The position numbers and the translations under genes are program-made. The notes under the pieces were generated by a model. That model was not told the DNA's origin and made no database searches. It worked only from the letters and a program-made list of their open reading frames with translations. This document shows positions 1 to 8,565 of a DNA stretch of 64,000 bases, piece by piece. Origin of the DNA: Candidatus Zhuqueibacterota bacterium. GTDB taxonomy: Bacteria > Zhuqueibacterota > Zhuqueibacteria > Zhuqueibacterales > Zhuqueibacteraceae. The stretch's first letter is position 1; every line of letters begins with the position of its first letter. The stretch lies in the NCBI GenBank assembly GCA_022616415.1, contig JAKEEU010000213.1, positions 44,731 through 108,730 of the forward strand. Reading direction: 5' to 3'.

Positions 1-2
1 AA

Positions 3-992
3 CTGGTGGGGGATGCCCCGACTTTTCTAAACGCGATCCGTCATCTTCCGGACGTGGCCAAGAGTGAGGCCAGCGTGCTGATTACCGGCGAAACCGGCAC
101 GGGAAAGGAGTTGGCGGCGCGGGCGATTCATTACTTGAGCCCAAGGGCCGGATCCCCGTTCGTGCCGGTGCATTGCGGCTCGCTTCCGGATACGCTTCTG
201 GAAAGCGAGCTGTTTGGACATGAGCGCGGCGCGTTTACGGATGCCCGCACTCAAAGACATGGCCTTATTGTCCAGGCGGAAAAGGGCACGTTGTTTTTAG
301 ACGAGGTGGAAGCCATGACCTTGAAGGCGCAGGTGGCCTTGCTGCGCGTGCTCCAGGATAAGAGATTTCGCGCTCTCGGATCGAGTCGCGAGCAACAGGC
401 TGACATCCGAGTTGTTGCCGCCACCAATGCCCCGCTGGAACAACTCGTGCAAGCCGGGACTTTTCGCGCCGATTTGTATTATCGTCTCTGCGTCTTCTCC
501 GTTCACCTGCCGCCGCTGCGGGAGCGCAAGGGAGATATTATGGCCCTGACGACCCATTTTTTGAAGAAGAATGCTCCAGCCGGCCGGACGGCGCTGCAAC
601 TGGCTCCTGAGGCCCGCGAGGCTTTGCAGGCTTACGATTGGCCGGGAAACGTGCGAGAGCTCGAGAGCGCGATCATTCGTGGCATTCATCTCAGCCGGAC
701 CAGCCTGATCGAAGTCAAGGATCTTGGCATTCCCTCTGCGATAGAGAGCCGGCAGAATCTTCCTGTAACCATCGTCTCGACGGAAGAGTGCTCTTTTAAG
801 GTTATGAAACAAAGGATGATCGAGACGTTTGAGAGAGAATATCTGCATCGCCTTATGCATGAGCACCAAGGCAACGTGAGCCAGGCGGCTCTGGCTGCCG
901 GCAAAGAGCGGCGCGACCTCGGCAAGCTGCTCAAGAAGTATCAGATTGACCCGAATCAATTTCGCCTGCCAGACAAGCCCTACCCTATTTAA
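3..992 (+). CDS. Sigma-54 activator, AAA+ domain plus Fis-type HTH (5' end outside window)
   Basis: The protein activates sigma-54 RNA polymerase by ATP hydrolysis. The reading frame is already open at base 3, and the paralogue at 16850 has about 20 further N-terminal residues, so this copy is cut by the window edge. Visible motifs are Walker A GETGTGKE, GAFTDA (the sigma-54 contact loop, Asp in place of the usual second Gly), Walker B GTLFLDE, the sensor segment around VVAATNAPL, and a C-terminal Fis-like helix-turn-helix. There is no room for a large sensory domain if the start matches the paralogue. Its 3' end overlaps the convergent gene at 985 by 8 bases. Family assignment is firm; the target promoter is unknown. 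Confidence 0.93.
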   Translation: MVGDAPTFLNAIRHLPDVAKSEASVLITGETGTGKELAARAIHYLSPRAGSPFVPVHCGSLPDTLLESELFGHERGAFTDARTQRHGLIVQAEKGTLFLDEVEAMTLKAQVALLRVLQDKRFRALGSSREQQADIRVVAATNAPLEQLVQAGTFRADLYYRLCVFSVHLPPLRERKGDIMALTTHFLKKNAPAGRTALQLAPEAREALQAYDWPGNVRELESAIIRGIHLSRTSLIEVKDLGIPSAIESRQNLPVTIVSTEECSFKVMKQRMIETFEREYLHRLMHEHQGNVSQAALAAGKERRDLGKLLKKYQIDPNQFRLPDKPYPI

Positions 993-3900
993 TGAAGGCC
1001 ATCTTTTTGACCATCACTGTGGCCGGTTCGCCATTGCGACGCTGGAAAACGATGCGGTAGAGGTAGATTCCAACGGCAACCGTGTGCCCATTTTGATTGC
1101 GTCCGTCCCACAAAACTTCGTGTCGCCCGGCGCTCATCTCCTTGCTGACAAGCGTGCGCACCGTATTGCCGAGCAGATCGTAAATCTCAAGCTTCACTTT
1201 GCCACTGACGGGCAAGGCAAAGCGAATCTTCGTGCTTGGATTAAACGGATTGGGATAATTCTGGCTGAGCTCATAATCAGTCACCACGCCATTGCCGGCG
1301 ACGTTGGTCTCGTCGCCAATCGACGTGGTGTGATCGAGAACGTCATCCGGCGCCTCATGCGGGAACACACGCGCGTCTTCGCGGATCTTGACAAACTTGC
1401 CGAGCAGCATGCCTTTAAAGTCCGCCTCCTCGCCCAAGTTAATCGTTCCTTTCGGCGCGAAGATGGCGCCTTGATATTCACCGTTCTCGCCAAGCTCAAC
1501 CGTTTCCGTGCCGGCATAGTTGATCCGGATATCGCGAGAGAAACCGGTTGCCGACTCGATCTCGATCTCGCTCCTTTTGAGGAATTGCAACGTGTTGACG
1601 ACGTTGATAGTGACCGGCCCGCCAGAGAGATCGACTTTTAGCTCGGCGCGGGCGCCCACCTTTAGAGTATTAAAAAAGTAGACGCCGGATTTCAACAGCA
1701 CTGACTTCTTTGTGGTAACCCGCACGACATTATAATTGCCCGGCTCCAGAACCGCGCCCTTGCTCTTGGTCACCGTGATGCTGGGACCGGAGACCGGCTT
1801 CAAAGACAGGCTCGGCAGTGGAAAACCGGCAAAGCCGGTCGCTGCGGACGTGATCGCGCCAGTGATGGTCACGTCATGCCGGGAGATATCCAAATCGTCG
1901 CCGGCAGTAATGTTGCCATTAACGGTGCTGTGGTGCGTGATGTCGATATCATCTTTTGCCCACAGGTCACCATTCACCTCACCGTGTTCGAGAATGATGT
2001 CGTTGTTGGAGCCGGTCAGCCCGTTGACTACCTCTGGGTGATCGAGCTTGGTCAGGTTACGGCTATAGATCGTAAAGAAGTTTCGCAGCGCGGCGAATCT
2101 GGCATCGTCAATATCGGCTTGCAATTCGGCCAGTGAAGTGCCGGCGCCGATGGCCCACCATAAGTCGGCGCTGTCGCCCGGGGGAATGACGCCGAGATCG
2201 GCGGCCAACGCGACGTTCTTGTCACCCGCCCCCGGGATGCTCAGATCGCCGCCATTACGCCCATTCATAAACGCCGCGCGGCCGGCATCATTGGCATCGG
2301 GTGAAGTCGCCGCGCCGAAGTTATTGATTTGGAAGTTGGAGAGGTTGCCGAGCACCACGGCCATGCCGACGTGGGCCGAGTTGCCCGAGGCGTCAAACTG
2401 ATAAATCATATTGCGCGAGGGATCAAACGCGGCCAAATCATTGTTGAAAGTGGGCATAATATCCACGTCAATAAACTTGTACCACTTCACGCGCTTGGGA
2501 ATGCCGCTTTTGTTGACCACCCGCGTTTGGACGAGCAGCCAGTTTGCCGGAGTGCCGTCGGCGCGCAGGTCGTTGAGGAAAGTGAACTGTTGAATTTCAA
2601 GGCCGGTGCCGCGGCCTCTCATCACCGCCGGATTGCCCTCATTCAGGAAGTCCGCGCTTGTTTCATCCAGCGGACCCTTCGAGGGATCATAAAGATTGAA
2701 GCAGCCCGGCACGATATCTGCGCCGAGATCGTCGCCATCGTCAACGGCGGCGCCGTCGAAATAACCGAAATGGCCATCGAAGAAATAGTCTGAGGCGGCG
2801 TCCGGAAATCCCGGACGATATTCCGTCCAACCCCCATCGCCGCCGGCGCGGGCGTCAACCCGCAGATTGTTCGTGTGCAAAACCGTACGGGGACCGCCCC
2901 TCACGTTCAAGCTATACACACCGGTGTCGAAAGGCGTGAACGGTGAGGCCGAACATTCCACGAAGTACGTTCCCGGGGCCGGAAAAGTGAATGTAATCTG
3001 GGCGCCAAAGCCTGGGCCGCCGTCATCGTCAAAGGCGAGAACGGTCGTGCCGTCGGCGTCGTAGAGAATGAGGAAGGCATCTGGCGGACCGAATAGCGAG
3101 TTCGGCGCGTCCATATTGATGGTAAACGTCGCACCAGCGGCTGGAACCAAGAGGGAATAAAAATCCGTGTCCAATTCCGGCAAGACACAACCGAGCATTA
3201 TTTTCGGACAATCGGCGGGCAACGGAATGGCTGTCGCTGGCGTGTTGTTGGGCTCGGCGTCACCCTTGCCGAGAAAATCGAGCGTCAGTTCATACTCGCC
3301 GGTGCTGACGCCGTCAAGGCCTTCCACTTGCAGAAAGAAGGCGCCGGTGGAAGGCATGCAGAAAATGATGCGGGAATCTAAACTGATCGGAAAATCCTCG
3401 TCGTCATTGAAGGCCAAAATGGTTTCGCCATCCGTATCGTACAGGGTGAGGGTCGGATCCAAGTGGGTATCGAAATTGCTGGCCCGAACGCGGGCTTCAA
3501 TAATGTCTCCTGCGGTGGCCGAAAACGTGAACCAATCTTCGTCGCCGGGAGGATCGATGCAGCCATCCTCGTCGCTGTCGTAAGCAATCGGCCCGGTTGC
3601 CGTGTCCGGCGTATCATTGGGCTCGTTGTCATCATCACAGGCTTCCATGATGATATTCGCAACAAAAGGAGAACCGGCAACCGGCGCAATTGGCGTAAAC
3701 GCACAGGGATTATCGATATTTGGATCTGCGCTTTCAGACGCGCCGTTGAAATATTCCTCCTCTTCAATCTGTATGGGCGGTGTGCTGAAACCGCCGGCAA
3801 CGATTCTGTCAATATAAATGACGTACGAGGCCCCCGGCGTCAAACCGGTGAAGGTATATCTGCCGGCAAAGGCGTCGGCGGCGGACAACGAAAAATCGCC

Positions 3901-4902
3901 GGAGAGCGCCGAGACGGCATCGGCGAAAGGGTTCGCCACGTTGCGGGCAATCACATTCGCGCCGCTGAGCGGAGTCACACCATCGCTGGCGAAAATCGTA
4001 CCGGTAATGGTGGGCAAATCGAAATAGCCCGCCTCCGGATAAAGCTCCGACAAGGCAGTCTCATCATCGGGATGATCGATCGTCGCTATCTCCCGACCAT
4101 AAGAGGTGCCGCCTGGCGGGGCCGGGCTGACATCGGTGAGAGGATACATCGTCTCCGCATCGGCCAAGGTCGCAGTTCCAAGGGAGGGGCAATCTTCAGG
4201 CCCGGTGTCATCGTCGAAAAACAAAATTGCGCCGTTCGTCTGAGTATGCGCCAAGCCGACGGTATGCCCAAATTCGTGCGTAAAATCGCCCTGGAAGCTC
4301 GCGCCGGGGAACGGATTAACGTCGCCAGGATCAACAAATGAACCGTTCAGAAAGGCAATGCTTTCCGCAATTTCCGGCACGTCGTTGTAAAAGAATTCCG
4401 GCGGTCCAAAGCCAACCACACCGGCGCCCGGGCCGAAGAGCGCGTCGAAGATCGCGCCGGTTTCGTCATAGATGACGTCAATGCCGCCGCCATTAAACAC
4501 GCCAAAAACCAAATCAAAATTGGTCTCATCGATGTCCACTCCGAGCGGCACGCCAAATTCATCGGTAATATCACCGGCAAACGCCAGCGTCAGAGAAGCG
4601 GTTGGCACCGCGGTCCATTCTGCCATGCTGCCAATCGCCAGGGCGTCGGCTTGGGCCTTGGTCAGAAATCCCAAGCCGCCGAGATCGGATTTAAACGGCA
4701 CATTGCCACCGAATTGGCCGAAAGTGATTGGTCCATAAGCAAAAGGCACGCCGGGCGCAAACAACTCCACCGGTCCACCAGCGTAAAGCAGGCTCGCACA
4801 GCAGAGCAGGGCGGCCATGCCCCGCAAGGCGGGGCCAGGGCCGGCAAGCGCTCGTCCCGCTTTGCGGGACCCTTTTGCTTTCGTGTGTATCCGTATTCTC
4901 AT
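985..4902 (-). CDS. Secreted matrixin-like zinc metalloprotease with PPC domains and T9SS sorting domain
   Basis: This is a 1305-residue exported protein. Near residue 209 is HEFGHTVGLAH, the HExxHxxGxxH zinc site of metzincins, and a TMYP Met-turn-like motif follows about 40 residues later. After it come a carboxypeptidase-regulatory-like segment (about 300-370), two prepeptidase C-terminal (PPC) domains with the DxEPNxTP signature (about 425-660), a long unassigned region, a beta-rich region with NGDLWAKDDIDI-like repeats (about 1000-1200), and a T9SS type A sorting domain with NYPNPFNPSTKIRFALP. The signal peptide is preceded by a basic stretch encoded by two GC palindromes (4819-4835, 4854-4870), so the true start could be a later Met near residue 29. 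It is the last gene of a leftward three-gene operon. Substrate is unknown. Confidence 0.85.
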   Translation of the reverse strand: MRIRIHTKAKGSRKAGRALAGPGPALRGMAALLCCASLLYAGGPVELFAPGVPFAYGPITFGQFGGNVPFKSDLGGLGFLTKAQADALAIGSMAEWTAVPTASLTLAFAGDITDEFGVPLGVDIDETNFDLVFGVFNGGGIDVIYDETGAIFDALFGPGAGVVGFGPPEFFYNDVPEIAESIAFLNGSFVDPGDVNPFPGASFQGDFTHEFGHTVGLAHTQTNGAILFFDDDTGPEDCPSLGTATLADAETMYPLTDVSPAPPGGTSYGREIATIDHPDDETALSELYPEAGYFDLPTITGTIFASDGVTPLSGANVIARNVANPFADAVSALSGDFSLSAADAFAGRYTFTGLTPGASYVIYIDRIVAGGFSTPPIQIEEEEYFNGASESADPNIDNPCAFTPIAPVAGSPFVANIIMEACDDDNEPNDTPDTATGPIAYDSDEDGCIDPPGDEDWFTFSATAGDIIEARVRASNFDTHLDPTLTLYDTDGETILAFNDDEDFPISLDSRIIFCMPSTGAFFLQVEGLDGVSTGEYELTLDFLGKGDAEPNNTPATAIPLPADCPKIMLGCVLPELDTDFYSLLVPAAGATFTINMDAPNSLFGPPDAFLILYDADGTTVLAFDDDGGPGFGAQITFTFPAPGTYFVECSASPFTPFDTGVYSLNVRGGPRTVLHTNNLRVDARAGGDGGWTEYRPGFPDAASDYFFDGHFGYFDGAAVDDGDDLGADIVPGCFNLYDPSKGPLDETSADFLNEGNPAVMRGRGTGLEIQQFTFLNDLRADGTPANWLLVQTRVVNKSGIPKRVKWYKFIDVDIMPTFNNDLAAFDPSRNMIYQFDASGNSAHVGMAVVLGNLSNFQINNFGAATSPDANDAGRAAFMNGRNGGDLSIPGAGDKNVALAADLGVIPPGDSADLWWAIGAGTSLAELQADIDDARFAALRNFFTIYSRNLTKLDHPEVVNGLTGSNNDIILEHGEVNGDLWAKDDIDITHHSTVNGNITAGDDLDISRHDVTITGAITSAATGFAGFPLPSLSLKPVSGPSITVTKSKGAVLEPGNYNVVRVTTKKSVLLKSGVYFFNTLKVGARAELKVDLSGGPVTINVVNTLQFLKRSEIEIESATGFSRDIRINYAGTETVELGENGEYQGAIFAPKGTINLGEEADFKGMLLGKFVKIREDARVFPHEAPDDVLDHTTSIGDETNVAGNGVVTDYELSQNYPNPFNPSTKIRFALPVSGKVKLEIYDLLGNTVRTLVSKEMSAGRHEVLWDGRNQNGHTVAVGIYLYRIVFQRRNGEPATVMVKKMAFIK

Positions 4903-4920
4903 GATTGTGGCTCTCTTGCA

Positions 4921-5580
4921 TTATTCAAAGATTTGGTCTTTGACCGCCCGTTTTACGGTTTCAATCAATGTTTTGGCGTCGACCGCCCCAGCCTTCTGGC
5001 TCATCATGGCTTTTTCCGCGTTGCTCAGTTTTGTCCCGCTTTGCGGGACATTCATGCCCTCGAACAAGCCGGCATTATTGATCGCGTTGGCTGCCCGGCC
5101 ATTCTCAATCATAAATTTTCCCTGCATGAGACCGACGGTCGTGCGCAGGCCGGTTTGTGGAGAAGGCTTGCCCAGGAAAACCAGCGCGGTCTCGCCGTTC
5201 TTATAAAGAGGAAGGCCGCCGATATTTTTGCCGGTGAGCGCCAGCGTTTTGCCGTTGCCCATATCGCGCGGCTTCAGCAGGCCAAGCTGCCGATAGCGAT
5301 AGGTGCTTCTCGCCCCGAAGGGGCCTTGAGTGGCTGGAAGATCGCCTTTCAGCGATTCCAGAACTTCAAAAGTATATTCGGTATAAGGAAGGCGGCCGTT
5401 CAGCAAGCCGTCGCTGGCGCCGATCATTTTGCCCACAAAGATTACCTCGGCCATTTTGGTGAGATCGGCGAGATTGCGTTTGACCATGGTCGTGCTGTAA
5501 ACGAGGCTGCCGGAAACCGCGATCAGTGTCACGGCCAGCGCGAAAATGGAGGCTTTCAAGAGAATTTTTTTCATTTTCAT
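4921..5580 (-). CDS. Exported protein of unknown function, matrixin-associated type
   Basis: 219 residues with a clear N-terminal signal peptide (basic MKMKK then a hydrophobic stretch). The mature start, around KRNLADLTKMAEVIFVGKM, resembles the short secreted proteins commonly encoded beside matrixin-like peptidases, in which a region near 'LADL..AEVIFVGKV' opens a small beta domain. That resemblance is from memory and not verified here. It lies 18 bases upstream of the metalloprotease gene and 3 bases downstream of the 5584 gene, so the three are almost certainly co-transcribed. A GTCCCGC/GCGGGAC palindrome at 5033-5049 lies inside the gene in frame and encodes the PQSGTK segment. It could be a chaperone, inhibitor or co-secreted partner; function is not established. 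Confidence 0.75.
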   Translation of the reverse strand: MKMKKILLKASIFALAVTLIAVSGSLVYSTTMVKRNLADLTKMAEVIFVGKMIGASDGLLNGRLPYTEYTFEVLESLKGDLPATQGPFGARSTYRYRQLGLLKPRDMGNGKTLALTGKNIGGLPLYKNGETALVFLGKPSPQTGLRTTVGLMQGKFMIENGRAANAINNAGLFEGMNVPQSGTKLSNAEKAMMSQKAGAVDAKTLIETVKRAVKDQIFE

Positions 5581-5583
5581 TTC

Positions 5584-6036
5584 TCAATTTTGGACATTTT
5601 CAAGCTTCTTGCCTTTGTGCGCCTTCATCGCCTGGCGCAGCGCATGTTTGCGTTCGGCGGCCGGCAGGCTGTTAATGCGCGCAATAATCTCGCTCATGGC
5701 GGCCATCTCAGGATTGGGTTTGCGCAAACCTTGCGCTTGATTCTCGCCACCCTCGCTATCGCGCGCTTGCTGAAGAATGAGCGAATTTTTCACCTCGTTA
5801 ATCAGCGCTTTTTTGCGTTGATTTTGGGGAAGCCGGCCGACCCGGTTGATAATGCGGCCTTTCTCCGCGTTCACTTGGTTTTGCAGCTTCACGCGCGCTT
5901 GTTCCGCCGCATGCAAAGCCACTTTGTCCGGCGGCACAGAGGCCGCCCTTTCGGGCGCCGTCTCCTGGCCGCTGGCCAGCGAAGCAAAGCTCAGGCAGAA
6001 AGCCGCGCCGAGCGGCAAAATAGTTTTTTGGCGCAT
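5584..6036 (-). CDS. Small exported alpha-helical protein
   Basis: About 150 residues starting MRQKTILPLG. I chose the ATG at 6034-6036 because GGGAGAA lies about 6 bases upstream on the minus strand and a signal peptide (to about ASGQ) follows at once; a longer frame exists but adds a non-signal-like leader. The mature part is rich in Ala, Gln, Lys and Arg and is predicted helical (repeated NSLPAAERKHALRQAMKA-like segments). No domain is recognised. It is the first gene of the operon that ends with the T9SS metalloprotease. Confidence 0.7.
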   Translation of the reverse strand: MRQKTILPLGAAFCLSFASLASGQETAPERAASVPPDKVALHAAEQARVKLQNQVNAEKGRIINRVGRLPQNQRKKALINEVKNSLILQQARDSEGGENQAQGLRKPNPEMAAMSEIIARINSLPAAERKHALRQAMKAHKGKKLENVQN

Positions 6037-6102
6037 AAATTCTCCCGGTTGAATGGTTGATGACCGCAAAATCAAGAAAAAGAAATTGAAGAGGCGGGCA
6101 GA

Positions 6103-6182
6103 GGCAGGATTCCCTTCCAACGATGGCGAATAATACGAAACTTTTAAACGACGAAGGAGATTCGGCAGGATTCCCTTCCAAC
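6103..6182. repeat. 19-bp direct repeat, two copies
   Basis: GGCAGGATTCCCTTCCAAC occurs at 6103-6121 and again at 6164-6182, 61 bases apart, in the spacer upstream of the leftward protease operon. It could be a duplicated operator or a duplication scar. The rest of 6037-6459 holds the hairpin listed next and nothing else recognisable. Confidence 0.6.
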
Positions 6183-6284
6183 CTGCTGCTTACGGTGTTT
6201 TTTCCGTTAAGCCTCTTGAAACGCATGGAACGCGTGCAGCCACACTGAGCTATTAATCTATGCACGCAGAGCGAAAAAATGCGG

Positions 6285-6327
6285 AAAAAAAACGCCACTT
6301 GTTCGTTGGTTGCGAACGAGTGGCGTT
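6285..6327 (-). terminator. Leftward intrinsic terminator or leader attenuator
   Basis: Read on the minus strand, a stem of about 14 pairs (CGCCACT arm at 6293-6299, AGTGGCG arm at 6319-6325, extended inward by GTTCG/CGAAC) is followed directly by eight T residues (6285-6292). It has the form of a rho-independent terminator but points left in the gap between divergent genes, with no minus-strand gene to its right. It would act either as a 5'-leader attenuator about 250 bases before the 5584 gene or at the end of an unannotated short RNA. Confidence 0.6.
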
Positions 6328-6459
6328 CGTTTATAATGGCGCCTTTTGCGTGGAGGACTCCAAAGAAAAACCGTTGTATCTCACAAAAATTTAGCTATAT
6401 TTAAAAGTATTGTAACTATTCACCCCGGACGGTTGCCTGAATAAGAAATTTGCCAAGCG

Positions 6460-7443
6460 ATGTTCCGACACCGAATACTTAATTCCGCAATGATTCTCTT
6501 AGGCATTTGGGTTTTGAATTTTTTGCTGGTTCATTTGAGCCCGGGTGACATAACCAACTTGTACTGGGGCCCCAAAACGGACCGGGAAAGCATGGAATCT
6601 TTGCGGCAACAAAGAGGAGTGGATCAACCGCTGTATCAACAATTCAAACAGTGGACAACCCGTTTCTTTCGCGGTAACTTGGGTTATTCCTGGGCCAAGC
6701 ATCGTCCGGTGTCTGAAATTTTGAAAGAAGCCATTCCGGCCACCTTGCAGTTGACGATCCTGGCGCTGGCGGCGAATTTCATTCTCGGCTGTTTTTTCGG
6801 CGTTCTGGCGGGAATTTATTCCGGTCGTTTCCTGGGCCGATTTTTGAATTTTTCCAGTCTGGTCATCTACTCCGTTCCCACGTTTTGGCTGGCCATGATC
6901 TTCATTTTGCTGTTCAGCGTGCAACTGCATTGGCTTCCCGCCTCGCAAATGCAATCGTTTCTCGCCGCCGAGGCGGGATTTTGGCAGGCACTCTGGGATC
7001 GAATTCAACATTTGATTTTGCCGGTGGCGGTATTGGGATTGACCGGAGCGGCGGCCGTCTCCCGCTACGTTCGCGGCAGCATCATTGAAGTTTTGCAGCA
7101 GGATTATATGCGCTTGGCGCAGGCGAAGGGCTTGCCAAAAAGAAAAGTGTATTTTCGCCATGCCCTTAAGAATGCCCTTCTGCCGGCAGTCACGCTGGCC
7201 GGGCTTTATCTGCCCTTTTTGTTGAGCGGCGCCTTTGTCATCGAAGTGATTTTTGCCTGGCCCGGTATGGGCCGGGTTGCTTACGAGGCGATATTTGCCA
7301 AAGATTATCCGGTTATTTTTGCGGTCAATTTCATCGCCGCGGCATTGGTGATTGCCGGCAACCTGCTGGCGGATTTGCTCTATCAATTCGTCGATCCAAG
7401 AATTCGCGTGCGTATTGTGTCCCGAAGGGACAACCGAGAATAG
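6460..7443 (+). CDS. Peptide/nickel-type ABC transporter permease (DppB/OppB family)
   Basis: A 327-residue inner-membrane permease of an oligopeptide/nickel-type importer. It has an N-terminal membrane segment, the soluble GDITNLYWGPK region, about six membrane helices and the cytoplasmic coupling loop (the DYMRLAQAKGLPKRKVYFRH segment), matching the normal length and layout of DppB-type permeases. The last ten codons (around IVSRRDNRE) are read from a GTCCCGAAGGGAC palindrome at 7419-7431, so the native C-terminus has probably been replaced by repeat sequence. The dppC-like gene follows after a repeat-filled 276-base gap. Ligand cannot be told from sequence. Confidence 0.9.
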   Translation: MFRHRILNSAMILLGIWVLNFLLVHLSPGDITNLYWGPKTDRESMESLRQQRGVDQPLYQQFKQWTTRFFRGNLGYSWAKHRPVSEILKEAIPATLQLTILALAANFILGCFFGVLAGIYSGRFLGRFLNFSSLVIYSVPTFWLAMIFILLFSVQLHWLPASQMQSFLAAEAGFWQALWDRIQHLILPVAVLGLTGAAAVSRYVRGSIIEVLQQDYMRLAQAKGLPKRKVYFRHALKNALLPAVTLAGLYLPFLLSGAFVIEVIFAWPGMGRVAYEAIFAKDYPVIFAVNFIAAALVIAGNLLADLLYQFVDPRIRVRIVSRRDNRE

Positions 7444-7638
7444 CCCAGAAATTTATTTCTGGGAAAATAAGGCCAAATTCTCCCGTTAGTCCCGTAGGGA
7501 CGATTGAGAAAATGCCAAATACGAAATCAAACATTCAAACCAATGATTTCAATCGTCCCTACGGGACTCGTGAGGTGAATTTTCGATTTGCATTCCACCA
7601 ATGAATTGGTGGGCTATTTTCAATTGTCCCTACGGGAC
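7419..7638. repeat. REP-like palindromic cluster (GTCCC-GGGAC family)
   Basis: This cluster holds palindromes GTCCCGAAGGGAC (7419-7431), CCCAGAAAT/ATTTCTGGG (7444-7463), GTCCCGTAGGGAC (7489-7501), GTCCCTACGGGAC (7555-7567 and 7626-7638) and CCACCAATGAATTGGTGG (7596-7613). The paired module CCACCAAT...ATTGGTGG then GTCCC...GGGAC recurs at 60435-60630, which marks a dispersed REP/REPIN-like family. It fills the gap between the two permease genes. Confidence 0.85.
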
Positions 7639-7719
7639 TTTGAATAGCTCAAAGTTAGCAACAGCATTGGTCAAGGCGCGGTTCAGTTGGCTAAATTCAT
7701 ACTATTGTCGAGGAATGAC

Positions 7720-8529
7720 GTGCAACCTCCGAAATACAACCGCCAGCTTCTGGCAGGTCTATTGTTGCTGGGATTCATTCTGGCCTTGTCCATGGCGGCG
7801 CCGTGGATCACGGCGCACGATCCTGACGTGCTCGAATCGCCGGCGCTGACGCGGCATTTGCCGCCGTCGCCGCAGCATTTCTTTGGAACGGATCAGTTTG
7901 GCCGTGATATTTTCACGCGGCTTTTGTATGGAGGCCGCATTTCGCTGCTGATCGGGTTTGCGGTCGTTTTTTGCAGCGTTGTTTTCGGAACCGCGTACGG
8001 CGCCGTTTCCGGATATTTTGGCGGCTTCTGGGATCAAATTCTCATGCGCCTCGCCGATATTCTGCTGGCTTTTCCGATGGTATTTTTAGCCGTGACACTG
8101 ATGGCGCTTTTCGGCACCGGCTTGAAATGGCTTATTTTGATTCTCAGCCTCACCAGTTGGATGGACGTGGCGCGCGTCGTTCGCTCCGAGATTCTTTCAT
8201 TAAAAGAAAGGCCGTTTATTTTGAAAGCCCGCGCCGCGGGATTGAGCACCCAGCGAATAATTTTTCACCATTTGATTCCCAACACCTGGATGGCTGTCAT
8301 AGCGGTTGCCGTGTTGCGAGTCGCTGACATCATCCTCATCGAATCGGCCTTGAGCTTCCTGGGCTTGGGCGTTCAACCGCCGGCCGCCAGTTGGGGCTCG
8401 ATTTTAAACGATGGCAAAGCGGTTTTTCCCATGGCCTGGTGGATGACCGCTTTCCCGGGCCTGGCGATCATCTTAACCACGACGAGCTTCAATTTGATCG
8501 GCGAAGGCCTGCAGGCGCAAAGGAGATAG
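7720..8529 (+). CDS. Peptide/nickel-type ABC transporter permease (DppC/OppC family)
   Basis: Second permease of the importer. I prefer the GTG at 7720 (protein begins MQPPKYNRQLLAG) because GAGGA at 7710-7714 is at ideal distance; an upstream TTG at 7687 would add 11 residues. The protein of about 269 residues shows the N-terminal membrane helix, the HHFGTDQFGRD-like loop typical of DppC (HFFGTDQFGRDIFTR), five further helices and the EAA-like loop RAAGLSTQRIIFHHLIPN. It is complete at the C-terminus. It pairs with the permease at 6460 to form the membrane channel. Confidence 0.9.
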   Translation: MQPPKYNRQLLAGLLLLGFILALSMAAPWITAHDPDVLESPALTRHLPPSPQHFFGTDQFGRDIFTRLLYGGRISLLIGFAVVFCSVVFGTAYGAVSGYFGGFWDQILMRLADILLAFPMVFLAVTLMALFGTGLKWLILILSLTSWMDVARVVRSEILSLKERPFILKARAAGLSTQRIIFHHLIPNTWMAVIAVAVLRVADIILIESALSFLGLGVQPPAASWGSILNDGKAVFPMAWWMTAFPGLAIILTTTSFNLIGEGLQAQRR

Positions 8530-8565
8530 ATGATAAGAAAAGAATTAGATTTCAAAAGAATTTGT

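Noticed and set aside
297..959. Long minus-strand frame opposite the first sigma-54 activator
   Set aside because: Antisense shadow: the plus strand has a full AAA+ motif set and the minus-strand translation has no recognisable domain or SD.
4651..6060. 469-codon plus-strand frame
   Set aside because: It lies across two minus-strand genes with signal peptides and correct SDs; the translation is basic/His-rich as expected for an antisense frame of GC-rich genes.
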